Numbered from the stretch's first letter, positions 7,665-15,466 are shown. The stretch: DNA of 30,549 nt from Muribaculaceae bacterium (GCA_017545095.1 JAFYCU010000149.1:1-30549); one strand, 5' to 3'. Notes: generated by a model from the sequence alone, not told the origin. Translations and numbers: made by a program.

Positions 7665-7785
7665 TATTTTGGCACGATTTTCGTTATATAGGATAGAAGC
7701 CACGAGCTACAAGTTATATTTAGAGACCTTAAAGACTCTAAAGACCTTAAAGGCTTAAAAAACAACTTTGAAACTACAGCAAAGC

Positions 7786-8673
7786 ATGAAGGTATTGAAA
7801 TTTGGAGGCACATCGGTGGGTTCGATCGAGAGCCTGCGCCATGTGAAAGAGATAGTGGAGTCGTGTCCGGGTCAGGTGATGGTGGTGGTGAGTGCGCTGG
7901 GCGGAGTCACCAATCAACTCATCGAGATGACCAACATGTCAATTGCCCGTGACACGCACTACGAGGCCCTGCTGGAGCAGGTGCGCCAGCGGCATCTCGA
8001 TGTGATTGCCGGCGTGGTGCCCGAACCGCTGCAAGGGCAGTGCAACACCATCGTGGAGCAGTTTATCGACGGCAACCTGCGGTCGTTCTACTCGATGCTC
8101 TGCCTGAACACCGACCTGCGCGAGGCTGACATCATGCGCATCAAAGATGCCATTGTGGCACACGGCGAAATCATGTCGAGTGCCATTGTGTCGTGCCTGA
8201 TCCAAGACGCCGAGCCGCACTTCTCGCCCAACTTCATCAAAACGCATCTGGTGGACGGGCGGCACATCCTGGATGCCGACCTCACGCGCCAGCTCATCGC
8301 CAAAGAGTTGGGCAACTGCCTGGCACAGCGGGTGGTGATGCAGGGTTTTATCGCCGATGATGCCGACACAGGCCACAAGACCAACCTGGGTCGCGGCGGC
8401 AGCGACTACACCGCCGCGCTGGTGGCCGCAGCCCTCGATGCCGAAAGCCTGGAGATATGGACCGATGTGGACGGCTTCATGACCGCCGACCCGCGCACAC
8501 ATCCCGAAGCCACTGTGATTCCCGAGATGACCTATGCCCAAGCGCAACAGATGTGCGATGCCGGTGCAAAGGTCATCTACGCCCCCACGCTGCACCCCGT
8601 GGCCGAACGCCACATCCCCGTGTGGGTGAAAAACACGTTCAACCCCTCCGCCCCCGGAACCGTCATCAACTGA
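7786..8673 (+). CDS. Aspartate kinase, catalytic domain only (no ACT domains)
   Basis: A 295-residue protein from ATG 7786 (MKVLKFGGTSVGS); a TTG at 7768 would add only six residues. It catalyses phosphorylation of aspartate, the first step to lysine, methionine and threonine. Landmarks: K5-FGGTSVG, VVVSALGGVTNQL, AHGEIMSS, NLGRGGSDYTAALVA and EIWTDVDGFMTADPR. It ends at NTFNPSAPGTVIN, where normal aspartokinases continue for about 140 residues with two ACT domains that bind lysine or threonine. Here a TGA is followed with zero spacing by the ATG of thrC, so nothing of the ACT region or a homoserine dehydrogenase remains. The enzyme may be feedback-insensitive, or may rely on a partner protein for control. 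Confidence 0.93.
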   Translation: MKVLKFGGTSVGSIESLRHVKEIVESCPGQVMVVVSALGGVTNQLIEMTNMSIARDTHYEALLEQVRQRHLDVIAGVVPEPLQGQCNTIVEQFIDGNLRSFYSMLCLNTDLREADIMRIKDAIVAHGEIMSSAIVSCLIQDAEPHFSPNFIKTHLVDGRHILDADLTRQLIAKELGNCLAQRVVMQGFIADDADTGHKTNLGRGGSDYTAALVAAALDAESLEIWTDVDGFMTADPRTHPEATVIPEMTYAQAQQMCDAGAKVIYAPTLHPVAERHIPVWVKNTFNPSAPGTVIN

Positions 8674-9981
8674 ATGAGATACTACAACACCAACAACCGC
8701 AGCGAAACCGTCACCCTGGAGGAGGCCATCTTCAAGGGCATGGCCACCGACGGCGGACTGTATATGCCCGAGCGCATTGTGCGCATGCCGCAGGCGTTTG
8801 TCAACAACATGAAGAGCATGACGCTGCCCGAGATAGGCTTTGCGCTGGCCAACTTCGCCCTGCAGGGTGATGTGGAGCCCGATGTACTGCACGACATCGT
8901 GTACGACACGCTCAACTTCCCCATACCGCTGCGCCATGTGGCCGACCGGCACTATGCACTGGAGCTGTTCCACGGCCCCACCATGGCCTTCAAAGACGTT
9001 GGGGCACGCTTCATGGCCCGGCTCATGGCCTACTTCAACAGCCGCCGCCCCGGCCGACACGTGAGCGTGATTGTGCCCACCTCGGGCGACACCGGTAGCG
9101 CCGTGGCCAACGGCTTCGCCCATGTGCCCGGCGTGCACGTGTATGTGCTCTACCCATGCAACAAGGTGAGCAATGTGCAGGAAGCCCAATTCGCCGCCAT
9201 TGGCGGCAATGTCACTGCCATTGAAGTGAACGGCACCTTCGACGAGTGCAAGCAGCTCGCCGAGCAAGCCTTTCTGGACCGCGACCTAAACCGGCGGCTC
9301 ACGCTCACCAGCGCCACCACCATCAACGTGGCACGCCTGCTGCCGCAGACGTTCTACTACTTCTGGGCCTACGCCCAACTGCTACAGCAAGGGCACGATG
9401 GCAACGGACTGGTGATGGCCGTGCCGTGCGCCAACCTGGGCAACCTGGCCTCGGGCTTGATGGCACGGGCCATGGGACTGCCCGTGAAACGCTTCATCTC
9501 GGTCGAGAACGACAACAACATCTTCTATAATTACGTGGTCACCGGGCAATTCACCCCCCGGCCATCAGTGACCAGCATAGCCCCGGCGCTGGATGCCGGC
9601 AACCCCACCAACTTTGCCCGTATCACCGCATTGCTGGGCGATGTGGAACACGTGCGTAAGGCGGTGCATGCGCTGAGCTACAGCGATGCCGACATCCTCG
9701 ACACCATTGCCCGCGTGCACCGCGAGCACGGCTACCTGCTCGACCCGCAGAGTGCCATCGCCTGGCGGGGCATGGAAGTCGACCTGCAGCCCGGCGAAAC
9801 GGGCATCACCCTGGCCACCGCCCACCCAGCCAAGTTCAGTGCCCCCGTCGAGGCCGCCATAGGTCAGCCTGTGCCCATGCCGCTGCAACTGGTGCGGTTC
9901 ATGCAAGGCACGCGACACGTGACACCGCTCAAAAACGGCTACACATCGCTGCGAAAGTTTCTGCTCGAGAATGCTTCGTAA
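8674..9981 (+). CDS. thrC: Threonine synthase
   Basis: A 435-residue PLP enzyme converting O-phosphohomoserine to threonine. The start MRYYNTNNRSETVTLEEAIF is typical of Bacteroidales ThrC and the ATG directly follows the aspartokinase TGA. The PLP lysine is K107 in GPTMAFKDVG; the PTSGDTGSAVANGF loop (about 130-143) binds phosphate and cofactor, and TSATTINVARLLPQ and NLGNLASGLMA fit the family. Full length. With the upstream kinase it forms a two-gene threonine unit; homoserine dehydrogenase and homoserine kinase must be elsewhere. No hairpin terminator is visible after the stop. Confidence 0.97.
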   Translation: MRYYNTNNRSETVTLEEAIFKGMATDGGLYMPERIVRMPQAFVNNMKSMTLPEIGFALANFALQGDVEPDVLHDIVYDTLNFPIPLRHVADRHYALELFHGPTMAFKDVGARFMARLMAYFNSRRPGRHVSVIVPTSGDTGSAVANGFAHVPGVHVYVLYPCNKVSNVQEAQFAAIGGNVTAIEVNGTFDECKQLAEQAFLDRDLNRRLTLTSATTINVARLLPQTFYYFWAYAQLLQQGHDGNGLVMAVPCANLGNLASGLMARAMGLPVKRFISVENDNNIFYNYVVTGQFTPRPSVTSIAPALDAGNPTNFARITALLGDVEHVRKAVHALSYSDADILDTIARVHREHGYLLDPQSAIAWRGMEVDLQPGETGITLATAHPAKFSAPVEAAIGQPVPMPLQLVRFMQGTRHVTPLKNGYTSLRKFLLENAS

Positions 9982-10087
9982 CCATCATGGGCCTTTTTAC
10001 GAAAAATTTGATGTAACAGCCGCCGAGTCACTTTCAATCTCTCATCAAAAAAAGCAAAGAACGAAAAAAATTTTTTTGCACAATCGT

Positions 10088-10118
10088 TTTGCCAATTCAA
10101 AAATAGTGAGTAATATTG
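10088..10118 (+). promoter_or_regulatory. Candidate promoter of the secreted cohesin-like/CarboxypepD-reg protein
   Basis: TTTG (10088-10091), a 19-bp spacer and TAATATTG (10111-10118), one mismatch from TAnnTTTG. It implies a leader of about 155 bp. That leader holds a perfect 14-bp palindrome at 10183-10196. Confidence 0.5.
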
Positions 10119-10182
10119 TGGTCGAAAAAGCAAACGAACAATGGCATTCAACCCCAATGGGCTGATTATCAAAACCTTAACG

Positions 10183-10196
10183 TTTTGCATGCAAAA
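10183..10196. promoter_or_regulatory. Perfect 14-bp palindrome in the leader
   Basis: TTTTGCATGCAAAA is self-complementary and lies about 85 bp before the start codon at 10281. It could be an operator for a dimeric regulator or a small leader hairpin. The rest of the 299-bp gap (9982-10280) is AT-rich with poly-A/T runs and no gene. Confidence 0.45.
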
Positions 10197-10280
10197 TGCC
10201 AATCACTCATCAAAAACGCGAGAAACGGACTACAAATAAATAATTAACCCTATTTAACTATTAATTTTTCAAAAAAAATT

Positions 10281-11669
10281 ATGAAGTTCAAATCATTACT
10301 TTTTGCAGCCGCTGCCGGTATGGCACTGAGCGCAGGTGCTGTTGTTCAGGGCACTCTGACCGCTGACAACATCACGATCACCGATGAGAACGTTGGACAG
10401 CCCATCCGATTGGCCATCAGCTTGTCCGACATGGGTACCATCACTGGCCAGGAGACTGGTTACTGGAAGTACACCATCGACGAGAACACCAAGGACACCA
10501 TCTGGGAGCTTGACGACCAGGGCAACAAGGTGGAGCGTTACACCGCTCGCATTGGCGACAACAAGATGTGGAAGAACATCCAGTTCAACCTTACCTTCCC
10601 CGAGGGTCTGCGTCCCGTGAAGGTGAACTACGATGACAATGACAACTGCTATCTGGATGACTCGGAGGATGGTTTCTACGATGAAGCAGGTTCGGATGTC
10701 GTGATGAAAGGCCGTCCCCCCGTGCCCCAGGTGACTTACAGCAACAACTTTGGCCACCCCGAGAAGTATCCCAACCACATCGTTGTGGGTGCTAACCTGA
10801 CCGCTGTGTGGAACCCCGCTGGCGAGGTCTATGCCATGTACGTGGCTGCTGACGAGGACATGCCCAACGGTGAGTATGACCTGATGGTTTACAGCAAGTG
10901 GATTGACCAGTGCGACGGCGACAACACCATCTTCACCGATGAGGAGCGCGGCGTGCTCTGCCACATTACCGTGGCTCGCACCGTTGAGCCCGAGACCAAG
11001 ACCATCGCTGGTATCGTTGTTGACGAGGAGGATGCTCCTCTGGCTGGCGTGAGCGTAACGGCTACTCCCGAGGAGGGTGAGGCTCTCACCGCTACCACCG
11101 TCGAGGACGGCACCTACAGCATCGAGGCTCCCGCCGATGTCGTTTACACGCTGACCTTCGCTCTCGAGGGCTATGTGACCCAGGAGGGTGTTACCGAAGA
11201 GGAGGCAGTGCGCGTGGTGATGGTGAAGGAAGCTCCCGCAACCCGCGTGATTGAGGGTACTGTGGTTGACAGCGAGACCAACGAGCCCATCGAGGGTGTT
11301 GCCGTCACCGCTACCGAGCTTGGCGAGGATCCCGCTGGCCTGTTCCGCGCTCCTGGCGACACCTTCGACGCTACTACCGATGCCGATGGCCACTACAGTG
11401 TTGAGGTTCCCGCCGACGCTGAGTATCAGCTGACCTTCGCTAAGGACGGTTACCTGCCCCAGACCGTTGGCGAGACCGAGGCCGAGAATGTGCAGCTGGT
11501 GAAGGACATCGACACCGCCGTGAACGACGTCAACGCCGCTAAGGCTGTGGCTAGCGTGAAGTACATCAACGCCGCTGGCGTGGCTTCCGACAACGCATTC
11601 GAGGGTGTCAACATCGTTGTCACCAAGTATGCCGATGGCAGCCAGAGCGTGACCAAGGTTGTGAAGTAA
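10281..11669 (+). CDS. Secreted protein: possible cohesin-like region, two CarboxypepD-reg-like repeats, T9SS-like tail
   Basis: A 462-residue exported protein with signal peptide about 1-20 (LFAAAAGMALSAGA). Residues 22-235 show a pattern like cohesin-type beta-sandwiches: a strand with paired hydrophobics (IRLAISLSDMGTITG), then IQFNLTFPEGLRPVKV and a late NGEYDLMVYSKW strand; this is a fold-level guess. Two carboxypeptidase-regulatory-like beta domains follow at about 238-300 (IAGIVVDEEDAPLAGVSVTA) and 321-395 (IEGTVVDSETNEPIEGVAVTA). The C-terminus (VKYINAAGV, FEGVNIVVTKYADGSQSVTK) resembles a type IX secretion sorting domain. Codon use is skewed to GCT, GGT and GTT, unlike its GCC-rich neighbours, which suggests very high expression. 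It stands alone with its own promoter and a strong terminator. Confidence 0.8.
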   Translation: MKFKSLLFAAAAGMALSAGAVVQGTLTADNITITDENVGQPIRLAISLSDMGTITGQETGYWKYTIDENTKDTIWELDDQGNKVERYTARIGDNKMWKNIQFNLTFPEGLRPVKVNYDDNDNCYLDDSEDGFYDEAGSDVVMKGRPPVPQVTYSNNFGHPEKYPNHIVVGANLTAVWNPAGEVYAMYVAADEDMPNGEYDLMVYSKWIDQCDGDNTIFTDEERGVLCHITVARTVEPETKTIAGIVVDEEDAPLAGVSVTATPEEGEALTATTVEDGTYSIEAPADVVYTLTFALEGYVTQEGVTEEEAVRVVMVKEAPATRVIEGTVVDSETNEPIEGVAVTATELGEDPAGLFRAPGDTFDATTDADGHYSVEVPADAEYQLTFAKDGYLPQTVGETEAENVQLVKDIDTAVNDVNAAKAVASVKYINAAGVASDNAFEGVNIVVTKYADGSQSVTKVVK

Positions 11670-11721
11670 TTCACTCCCCAATCACACTACGGATTAAGTA
11701 ACAACTAATCCACCGATAAGG

Positions 11722-11753
11722 CGACCCGCCCCGCACATCAGCAGGGCGGGTCG
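11722..11753 (+). terminator. Intrinsic terminator after the secreted protein gene
   Basis: A perfect 10-bp stem, CGACCCGCCC (11722-11731) with GGGCGGGTCG (11744-11753), 12-nt loop, followed by TTGGTTTT. Confidence 0.9.
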
Positions 11754-11820
11754 TTGGTTTTAAAGCCAACGAGAAACATGAAAGAAATGGACTCAAGGTG
11801 AGGATAGAACGTTAATTATC

Positions 11821-11840
11821 GTAAACACCGTTTACTTTTG
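11821..11840 (+). promoter_or_regulatory. Promoter -7 box overlapped by an inverted repeat, sigma operon
   Basis: TACTTTTG (11833-11840) is a perfect -7 box 43 bp before the sigma gene. The -33 region (GTTAATT near 11811) is poor, as expected if an alternative sigma factor is used. GTAAAC (11821-11826) and GTTTAC (11830-11835) form an inverted repeat that overlaps the -7 box, a plausible operator or an autoregulated promoter element. A rare Shine-Dalgarno-like GAGGAG lies just before the ATG. Confidence 0.5.
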
Positions 11841-11883
11841 GCCGCGTTGCGCGTCATATAGGCGATAATGAACCGAGGAGCAC

Positions 11884-12381
11884 ATGCAGCAACACCCCTT
11901 TGAGCATCAAGCACCCGCGTGGCGTGCGCAGGCACTGGCCGTGAGCCGAGCCTGCGGAGCCAACGCCACAGAGGCCGATGACGTGGCTCAAGACGTGCTG
12001 CTCAAGCTGTGGCTCATGCGCGATGAGATGGCTTCCTATCGCTCGCCCGAGGCTCTGGTGACTGTGATGGCACGCAATCTCACCATCGACGTGCTGCGGC
12101 GCAACAAGGGCAAAACGGTGAATGCCACCAGCATCGAGCCTGTGGACAACGCCGGCGACCCCATGCAGCGTCTCATCAGCGACGAAGAGGAGCAACGGCT
12201 GCTGGCGTTGGTGCGTTCCTTGCCCACACGGCAGCACGCCGTGCTCGTGATGCGACAAGTGGAACACCGCTCCTACGACGAGATTGGCCGCCTGCTGGGC
12301 ATCGGCGAGGCTTCGGCCAAAACCCTGCTCTCCAGAGCACGACAGACACTGCTGAAGAAGCTGCAAAGTACAAGTAAATAA
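11884..12381 (+). CDS. RNA polymerase ECF-type sigma-70 factor
   Basis: A 165-residue sigma factor. Region 2 (about 10-80) includes NATEADDVAQDVLLKLW and the ARNLTIDVLRRNK segment. Region 4 (about 112-160) includes LPTRQHAVLVMRQVEHRSYDEIGRLLGIGEASAKTLLSRAR, a clear helix-turn-helix. It should direct RNA polymerase to envelope- or stress-related promoters. The next gene encodes a single-span protein with the layout of an anti-sigma factor. Length is typical for Bacteroidetes ECF sigmas. The regulatory signal is unknown; no TonB receptor (SusC/SusD type) lies next to it. Confidence 0.93.
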   Translation: MQQHPFEHQAPAWRAQALAVSRACGANATEADDVAQDVLLKLWLMRDEMASYRSPEALVTVMARNLTIDVLRRNKGKTVNATSIEPVDNAGDPMQRLISDEEEQRLLALVRSLPTRQHAVLVMRQVEHRSYDEIGRLLGIGEASAKTLLSRARQTLLKKLQSTSK

Positions 12382-12463
12382 GTATCAAGTAATAAGGAAT
12401 AAGTAGCGCAATGCGGCATTATCCAATATGAACTGAAAACTGAAAACTGAGATAACTGATAAC
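12369..12463 (+). repeat. Degenerate microsatellite words AAGTA/ATAAG and AACTGAAA/AACTGATA
   Basis: The gap between the sigma and anti-sigma genes contains AAGTACAAGTAAATAAGTA-type words (12369-12405) and an array of AACTGAAA, AACTGAGAT and AACTGATA units (12430-12463). The latter words recur at 17890-17962. Confidence 0.6.
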
Positions 12464-12475
12464 TACATCGATGCG

Positions 12476-13084
12476 ATGAAGAACTACAAACACGACGAAA
12501 TCGACCGCCTGCTGGAGCGGTTCATGGCTGGTGAGAGTACGCTCGACGAGGAACAGCGCCTCGCCCGCTACTTTGCCACCCACAAGGTGAGCAACGACTG
12601 GCTACCCTACCAGCGGATGTTCGCCTACTTTGATGCCGGAATGCACGACCCAGCACCCCACGCAGGCAGCACCACCGCCGCTATGCGCCGATGGATGGTC
12701 TGGTGCTGCGCGGCGGCTTCGGTGGCCCTGCTGCTCACCATAGGCTGGCACACCGTAAACAACACGAGGTCAGCGACATCGGTTATCGACGACACACTCA
12801 CCACCGCCGTGACAGTAACACCTTTGGCACCGCCTGTCGACACGCCTGCCGTGGAGCCACAGCAGCAGCACATCGCATCGGCTTCCTCAACCCCGAGAAA
12901 GGCCAAAAGACGCACCGATGCCACGCCGCGCAAGCAAGACAGCATTGAAATCACCCACACCCAAGCCGCCCTTGAAGTTGCCGAGCAAGAGGTTATTGCC
13001 GACCGCATCCTGCTCGAGCAAGAGCTGCAGCGGGCTCGTCCCGAAACCAGCGGGTGGGTAACCACATCGCTCAACATTCAATAA
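12476..13084 (+). CDS. Putative single-span anti-sigma factor
   Basis: A 202-residue protein. The N-terminal cytosolic part (1-70) has an acidic/basic helical segment (DRLLERFMAGESTLDEEQRLARYF) of the kind found next to ECF sigmas in Bacteroidales. One transmembrane helix spans about 73-92 (MVWCCAAASVALLLTIGW). The periplasmic part (93-202) is Thr/Pro-rich, then has a basic KAKRRTDATPRKQ stretch and a Glu/Gln helix. No zinc-binding anti-sigma motif (HxxxCxxC) is seen. Role inferred from topology and position 94 bp after the sigma gene. The C-terminus lies beside a foldback element whose left direct repeat contains the stop codon. Confidence 0.65.
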   Translation: MKNYKHDEIDRLLERFMAGESTLDEEQRLARYFATHKVSNDWLPYQRMFAYFDAGMHDPAPHAGSTTAAMRRWMVWCCAAASVALLLTIGWHTVNNTRSATSVIDDTLTTAVTVTPLAPPVDTPAVEPQQQHIASASSTPRKAKRRTDATPRKQDSIEITHTQAALEVAEQEVIADRILLEQELQRARPETSGWVTTSLNIQ

Positions 13085-13221
13085 AGCATAATTCAAATTT
13101 CGCTAGTTGTATGAATACTCAAGAGATGACTGTGGTTCAGGCAAATAGCTCCCTCTCTAAGATAGCTCTAAGATAGAGGGGGGAACTATCGCCACAACTT
13201 GCGAAACTTGATAAAGCATAA
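13081..13221. mobile_element. MITE-like foldback element with 11-bp flanking direct repeats
   Basis: The 11-mer ATAAAGCATAA occurs at 13081-13091 and 13211-13221. Just inside are 17-bp inverted repeats at 13094-13110 (CAAATTTCGCTAGTTGT) and 13194-13210 (ACAACTTGCGAAACTTG), 15 of 17 pairing. Further in, ATAG/CTAT, TCCC/GGGA and CTCT/AGAG blocks pair across a tandem 11-bp repeat CTCTAAGATAG (13155-13165 and 13166-13176). The whole region can fold as one long hairpin. It has no coding capacity and separates the anti-sigma gene from the third gene of the operon. A non-autonomous transposon with target duplication, or a structured RNA element, would both fit. Confidence 0.55.
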
Positions 13222-13241
13222 CCCCAAAAAACATCGAAGAC

Positions 13242-14252
13242 ATGAAACACCTTGCAACAATCATGCTGGCTGCCACCATCGCCCTCACCGTCACGGCACA
13301 GCAGCACGTTAACGACGCCCTCGACCGCCTATCCGACAGCTACAATGCCCGGCGAGTGAAAATGCTCCAGGAGAGCGATGCCGACGGCCACATGACGGGA
13401 CAGCTTGTGATTCACACATTTAGCGGCAACAGCCTGCTGCGCGACATGCTTCGCGCATTCGACCAAGACCAAAGTGAGGCCTACTACACCCTCACCGAGC
13501 AAGCCAACGACAACAACCGCCGCACTACTGCCCTCACCTACGGCACCGAGGGCGAGTCGGTGCTGGTGGGCAAAGACCCCGACACCAACTACCGTGTGCT
13601 TTGCTTCATCGATCCGGCCAACGAGGACTTCAGGCACGGCTATGTGGTGGAATGGACCGAAACCGACCAAGGCGACGTGGAAGGACGCGTAATCAGCACC
13701 TATGGCAAACGCCCCTCATCGGCCACCAAAAGCGGCAACAGGAAAAAAGCCCGGGTTTTCTCGCTTGGCGACCTGAATGCCCTCGACAGCCTGCGCATCG
13801 GCGACGATGTGGACCATGTGCTGCGCGAGATTGGCCCCACCCTCAAGGGGGTGATTGGCGACATTGCCGAAAGCGGTGCCGATGTGCTCGACGAGCTCAA
13901 GAACCGAGGCATCGACCTGGAAGGGGTGATCGACAGCGAGACGCTCAAAGGTATCGGTGATGTGGTCGTAGGCACCGCCCAAGATCCCGACAGCGAGTTT
14001 ACCGACGACGTGTCGTGGCTCACCGCTTTCAACCACTACCGCAACGCCTTTCTGCGGGCCGCCAAGCGAGGGAGCAGCTCCACAGCGGCCTATGCCACCA
14101 GCGTGCTCAAATTGTGCAAACAAGCCGGCAAGGTGCATCTCACCGACAACGAGAAACGCCTGTGCACCAAGAGCATCAAAGAAATGCGCAAAGCCACACG
14201 CGACACCTTTGTGCAAGGCCTGCTCGACGAAGCCACCGCACTGCTGCGATAG
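13242..14252 (+). CDS. Secreted protein of unknown function in the sigma operon
   Basis: A 336-residue protein with signal peptide about 1-19 (ATIALTVTAQ). I recognise no domain. Residues 20-150 look like a mixed alpha/beta domain (DALDRLSDSYNARRVKML, then GQLVIHTF and VLCFIDP strands). Residues 170-235 contain an alternating helical/hydrophobic segment (DLNALDSLRIGDDVDHVLREIG, SGADVLDELKNRGIDLEGVI). Residues 255-336 are helical and basic with two cysteines (KLCKQAGK, RLCTKS). It is co-directional with the sigma and putative anti-sigma genes and ends at a terminator, so it is probably the operon's output or signal sensor. Overall shape recalls short secreted proteins encoded with Bacteroidales ECF pairs, but this is not established. 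Confidence 0.75.
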   Translation: MKHLATIMLAATIALTVTAQQHVNDALDRLSDSYNARRVKMLQESDADGHMTGQLVIHTFSGNSLLRDMLRAFDQDQSEAYYTLTEQANDNNRRTTALTYGTEGESVLVGKDPDTNYRVLCFIDPANEDFRHGYVVEWTETDQGDVEGRVISTYGKRPSSATKSGNRKKARVFSLGDLNALDSLRIGDDVDHVLREIGPTLKGVIGDIAESGADVLDELKNRGIDLEGVIDSETLKGIGDVVVGTAQDPDSEFTDDVSWLTAFNHYRNAFLRAAKRGSSSTAAYATSVLKLCKQAGKVHLTDNEKRLCTKSIKEMRKATRDTFVQGLLDEATALLR

Positions 14253-14307
14253 CCATGCAGCGGGCGCGGCAGCACAACCACAATTTGCGTTTTAATGCCA
14301 CATTGCA

Positions 14308-14346
14308 ACACCGTAACAGAGAATTTTGTTGCGGTGTGCGTTTTTT
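14308..14346 (+). terminator. Terminator of the sigma operon
   Basis: ACACCGTAAC (14308-14317) pairs with GTTGCGGTGT (14328-14337) with one G-T pair and a 10-nt loop. TTTTTT begins at 14341. Confidence 0.8.
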
Positions 14347-14348
14347 AT

Positions 14349-14380
14349 TTTGTGGTTTGCAGATTAATCATTACCTTTGC
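14349..14380 (+). promoter_or_regulatory. Consensus promoter of the PD-(D/E)XK gene
   Basis: TTTG (14349-14352), a 19-bp spacer and TACCTTTGC (14372-14380). The start codon is at 14398, giving a leader of roughly 12 bases. The -33 box overlaps the T-run of the upstream terminator. Confidence 0.85.
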
Positions 14381-14397
14381 AAAAACTCTTTTACGCT

Positions 14398-15453
14398 ATG
14401 AACGACGACAACAAACTCATCCGCTTTGACTGGGCCATGAAACGCCTGCTGCGCGACAAAGCCAACTTTGCTGTGCTGGAAGGACTCATCAGCACTTTGC
14501 TTGGCAAAACGCTGAAAATTCACCGATTGCTGGAAAGCGAAAGCAACAAAGATGATGCCGACGACAAACAAAACAGAGTGGACCTGCTGGCCGAAGACGA
14601 AAAAGGCGATTTGTTCCTTATCGAGGTACAGAATGAGAACGAATATGCCTATTACCAGCGCATCCTGTTTGGAACATCAAAACTTGTGACGGAATATATC
14701 AACCAAGGTGAGAATTACGAAAAAGTACGCAAGGTATACTCCATCAGCATCGTATATTTCCAAATGGGTTACAACACCGACTATGTGTACCATGGCAAAA
14801 CCCAGTTTATTGGCATACACAACGGATTACCGCTGAAATTGGCTCCATTTCAACAACAACGTTACGAGGTGAGCGAGGTGAGCGAGCTTTATCCCGAGTA
14901 TTTCATTCTGTGTGCTCATGATTTCAACAAATGGTCGCGGCAACCATTGGAACAATGGCTTTACTTCCTCAGCAACAGCGAGATTCCCGATGATGCCGAT
15001 GCCCCTGGCTTGACCGAAGCCCGCGACAAGCTCAGAGTGATGCGTATGGATGGCGACGAACGCCGCTCCTACTACCGGCATCTCGACAACATGAACGAGA
15101 TGAATCGCGTTATTTCCACCGCATGGGGTGAGGGACAAATTGATGGCTACACCAATGGTTTTGCAGAAGGCGAGGCCAAAGGACGTGCAGAAGGCGAGGC
15201 CAAAGGACGTGCAGAAGGCGAGGCCAAAGGACGTGCAGAAGGCGAGGCCAAAGGACGTGCAGAAGGCGAGGCCAAAGGACGTGCAGAAGGCGAGGCCAAA
15301 GGTCGTGCAGAAGGCGAGGCCAAAGGTCGTGAAATAGAAAAAGAGGCCACTGCCTGCAAGCTTCTCATTATGGGTCTTAGCATCGACCAGGTGTGTGACA
15401 TCACCGGTTTAAGCAAATCAAGAGTTCAGCAAATCAAAAACAAAAACAATTAA
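14398..15453 (+). CDS. Rpn-type PD-(D/E)XK nuclease-family protein with octapeptide VNTR
   Basis: A 351-residue protein of the Rpn/putative-transposase PD-(D/E)XK group common in Bacteroidales. The start MNDDNKLIRFDWAMKRLLRDKANFAVLEGL is the conserved opening of the family, so the ATG at 14398 is chosen. Catalytic core: D62 in NRVDLLAED and E76-V-Q78 in FLIEVQNE. Residues 100-230 hold the usual C-terminal half of the domain (YVYHGKTQFIGIH, YPEYFILCAHDFN). Residues 256-311 are seven exact copies of AEGEAKGR, a long charged helix. The last 40 residues (LIMGLSIDQVCDITGLSKSRVQQIK) look like a helix-turn-helix. Family members promote RecA-independent recombination; the biological role is uncertain. 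It has its own promoter, and the acyltransferase follows after 13 bp. Confidence 0.92.
   Translation: MNDDNKLIRFDWAMKRLLRDKANFAVLEGLISTLLGKTLKIHRLLESESNKDDADDKQNRVDLLAEDEKGDLFLIEVQNENEYAYYQRILFGTSKLVTEYINQGENYEKVRKVYSISIVYFQMGYNTDYVYHGKTQFIGIHNGLPLKLAPFQQQRYEVSEVSELYPEYFILCAHDFNKWSRQPLEQWLYFLSNSEIPDDADAPGLTEARDKLRVMRMDGDERRSYYRHLDNMNEMNRVISTAWGEGQIDGYTNGFAEGEAKGRAEGEAKGRAEGEAKGRAEGEAKGRAEGEAKGRAEGEAKGRAEGEAKGREIEKEATACKLLIMGLSIDQVCDITGLSKSRVQQIKNKNN
15163..15330 (+). repeat. 24-bp VNTR, seven copies, inside the nuclease-family gene
   Basis: Seven head-to-tail copies of a 24-mer starting GCAGAAGGCGAGGCCAAAGG, at 15163, 15187, 15211, 15235, 15259, 15283 and 15307. Copies 1-5 end GGACGT and copies 6-7 end GGTCGT; otherwise they are identical. 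The unit is a multiple of three, so copy-number changes keep the frame and only lengthen the charged helix. Confidence 0.97.
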
Positions 15454-15466
15454 ACACTATAGCATT

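Noticed and set aside
7939..9267. Long minus-strand frame (442 residues) opposite aspartokinase and thrC
   Set aside because: It spans two clear genes on the other strand, is His/Gly/Val-rich as expected from antisense of GC-biased codons, and matches no domain.
10296..11681. 461-residue minus-strand frame opposite the secreted protein
   Set aside because: Extends the full length of a well-supported gene and is made of low-complexity antisense codons.
15163..15330. 24-bp repeats as a CRISPR array
   Set aside because: The copies are contiguous without spacers and lie in frame inside a coding gene.
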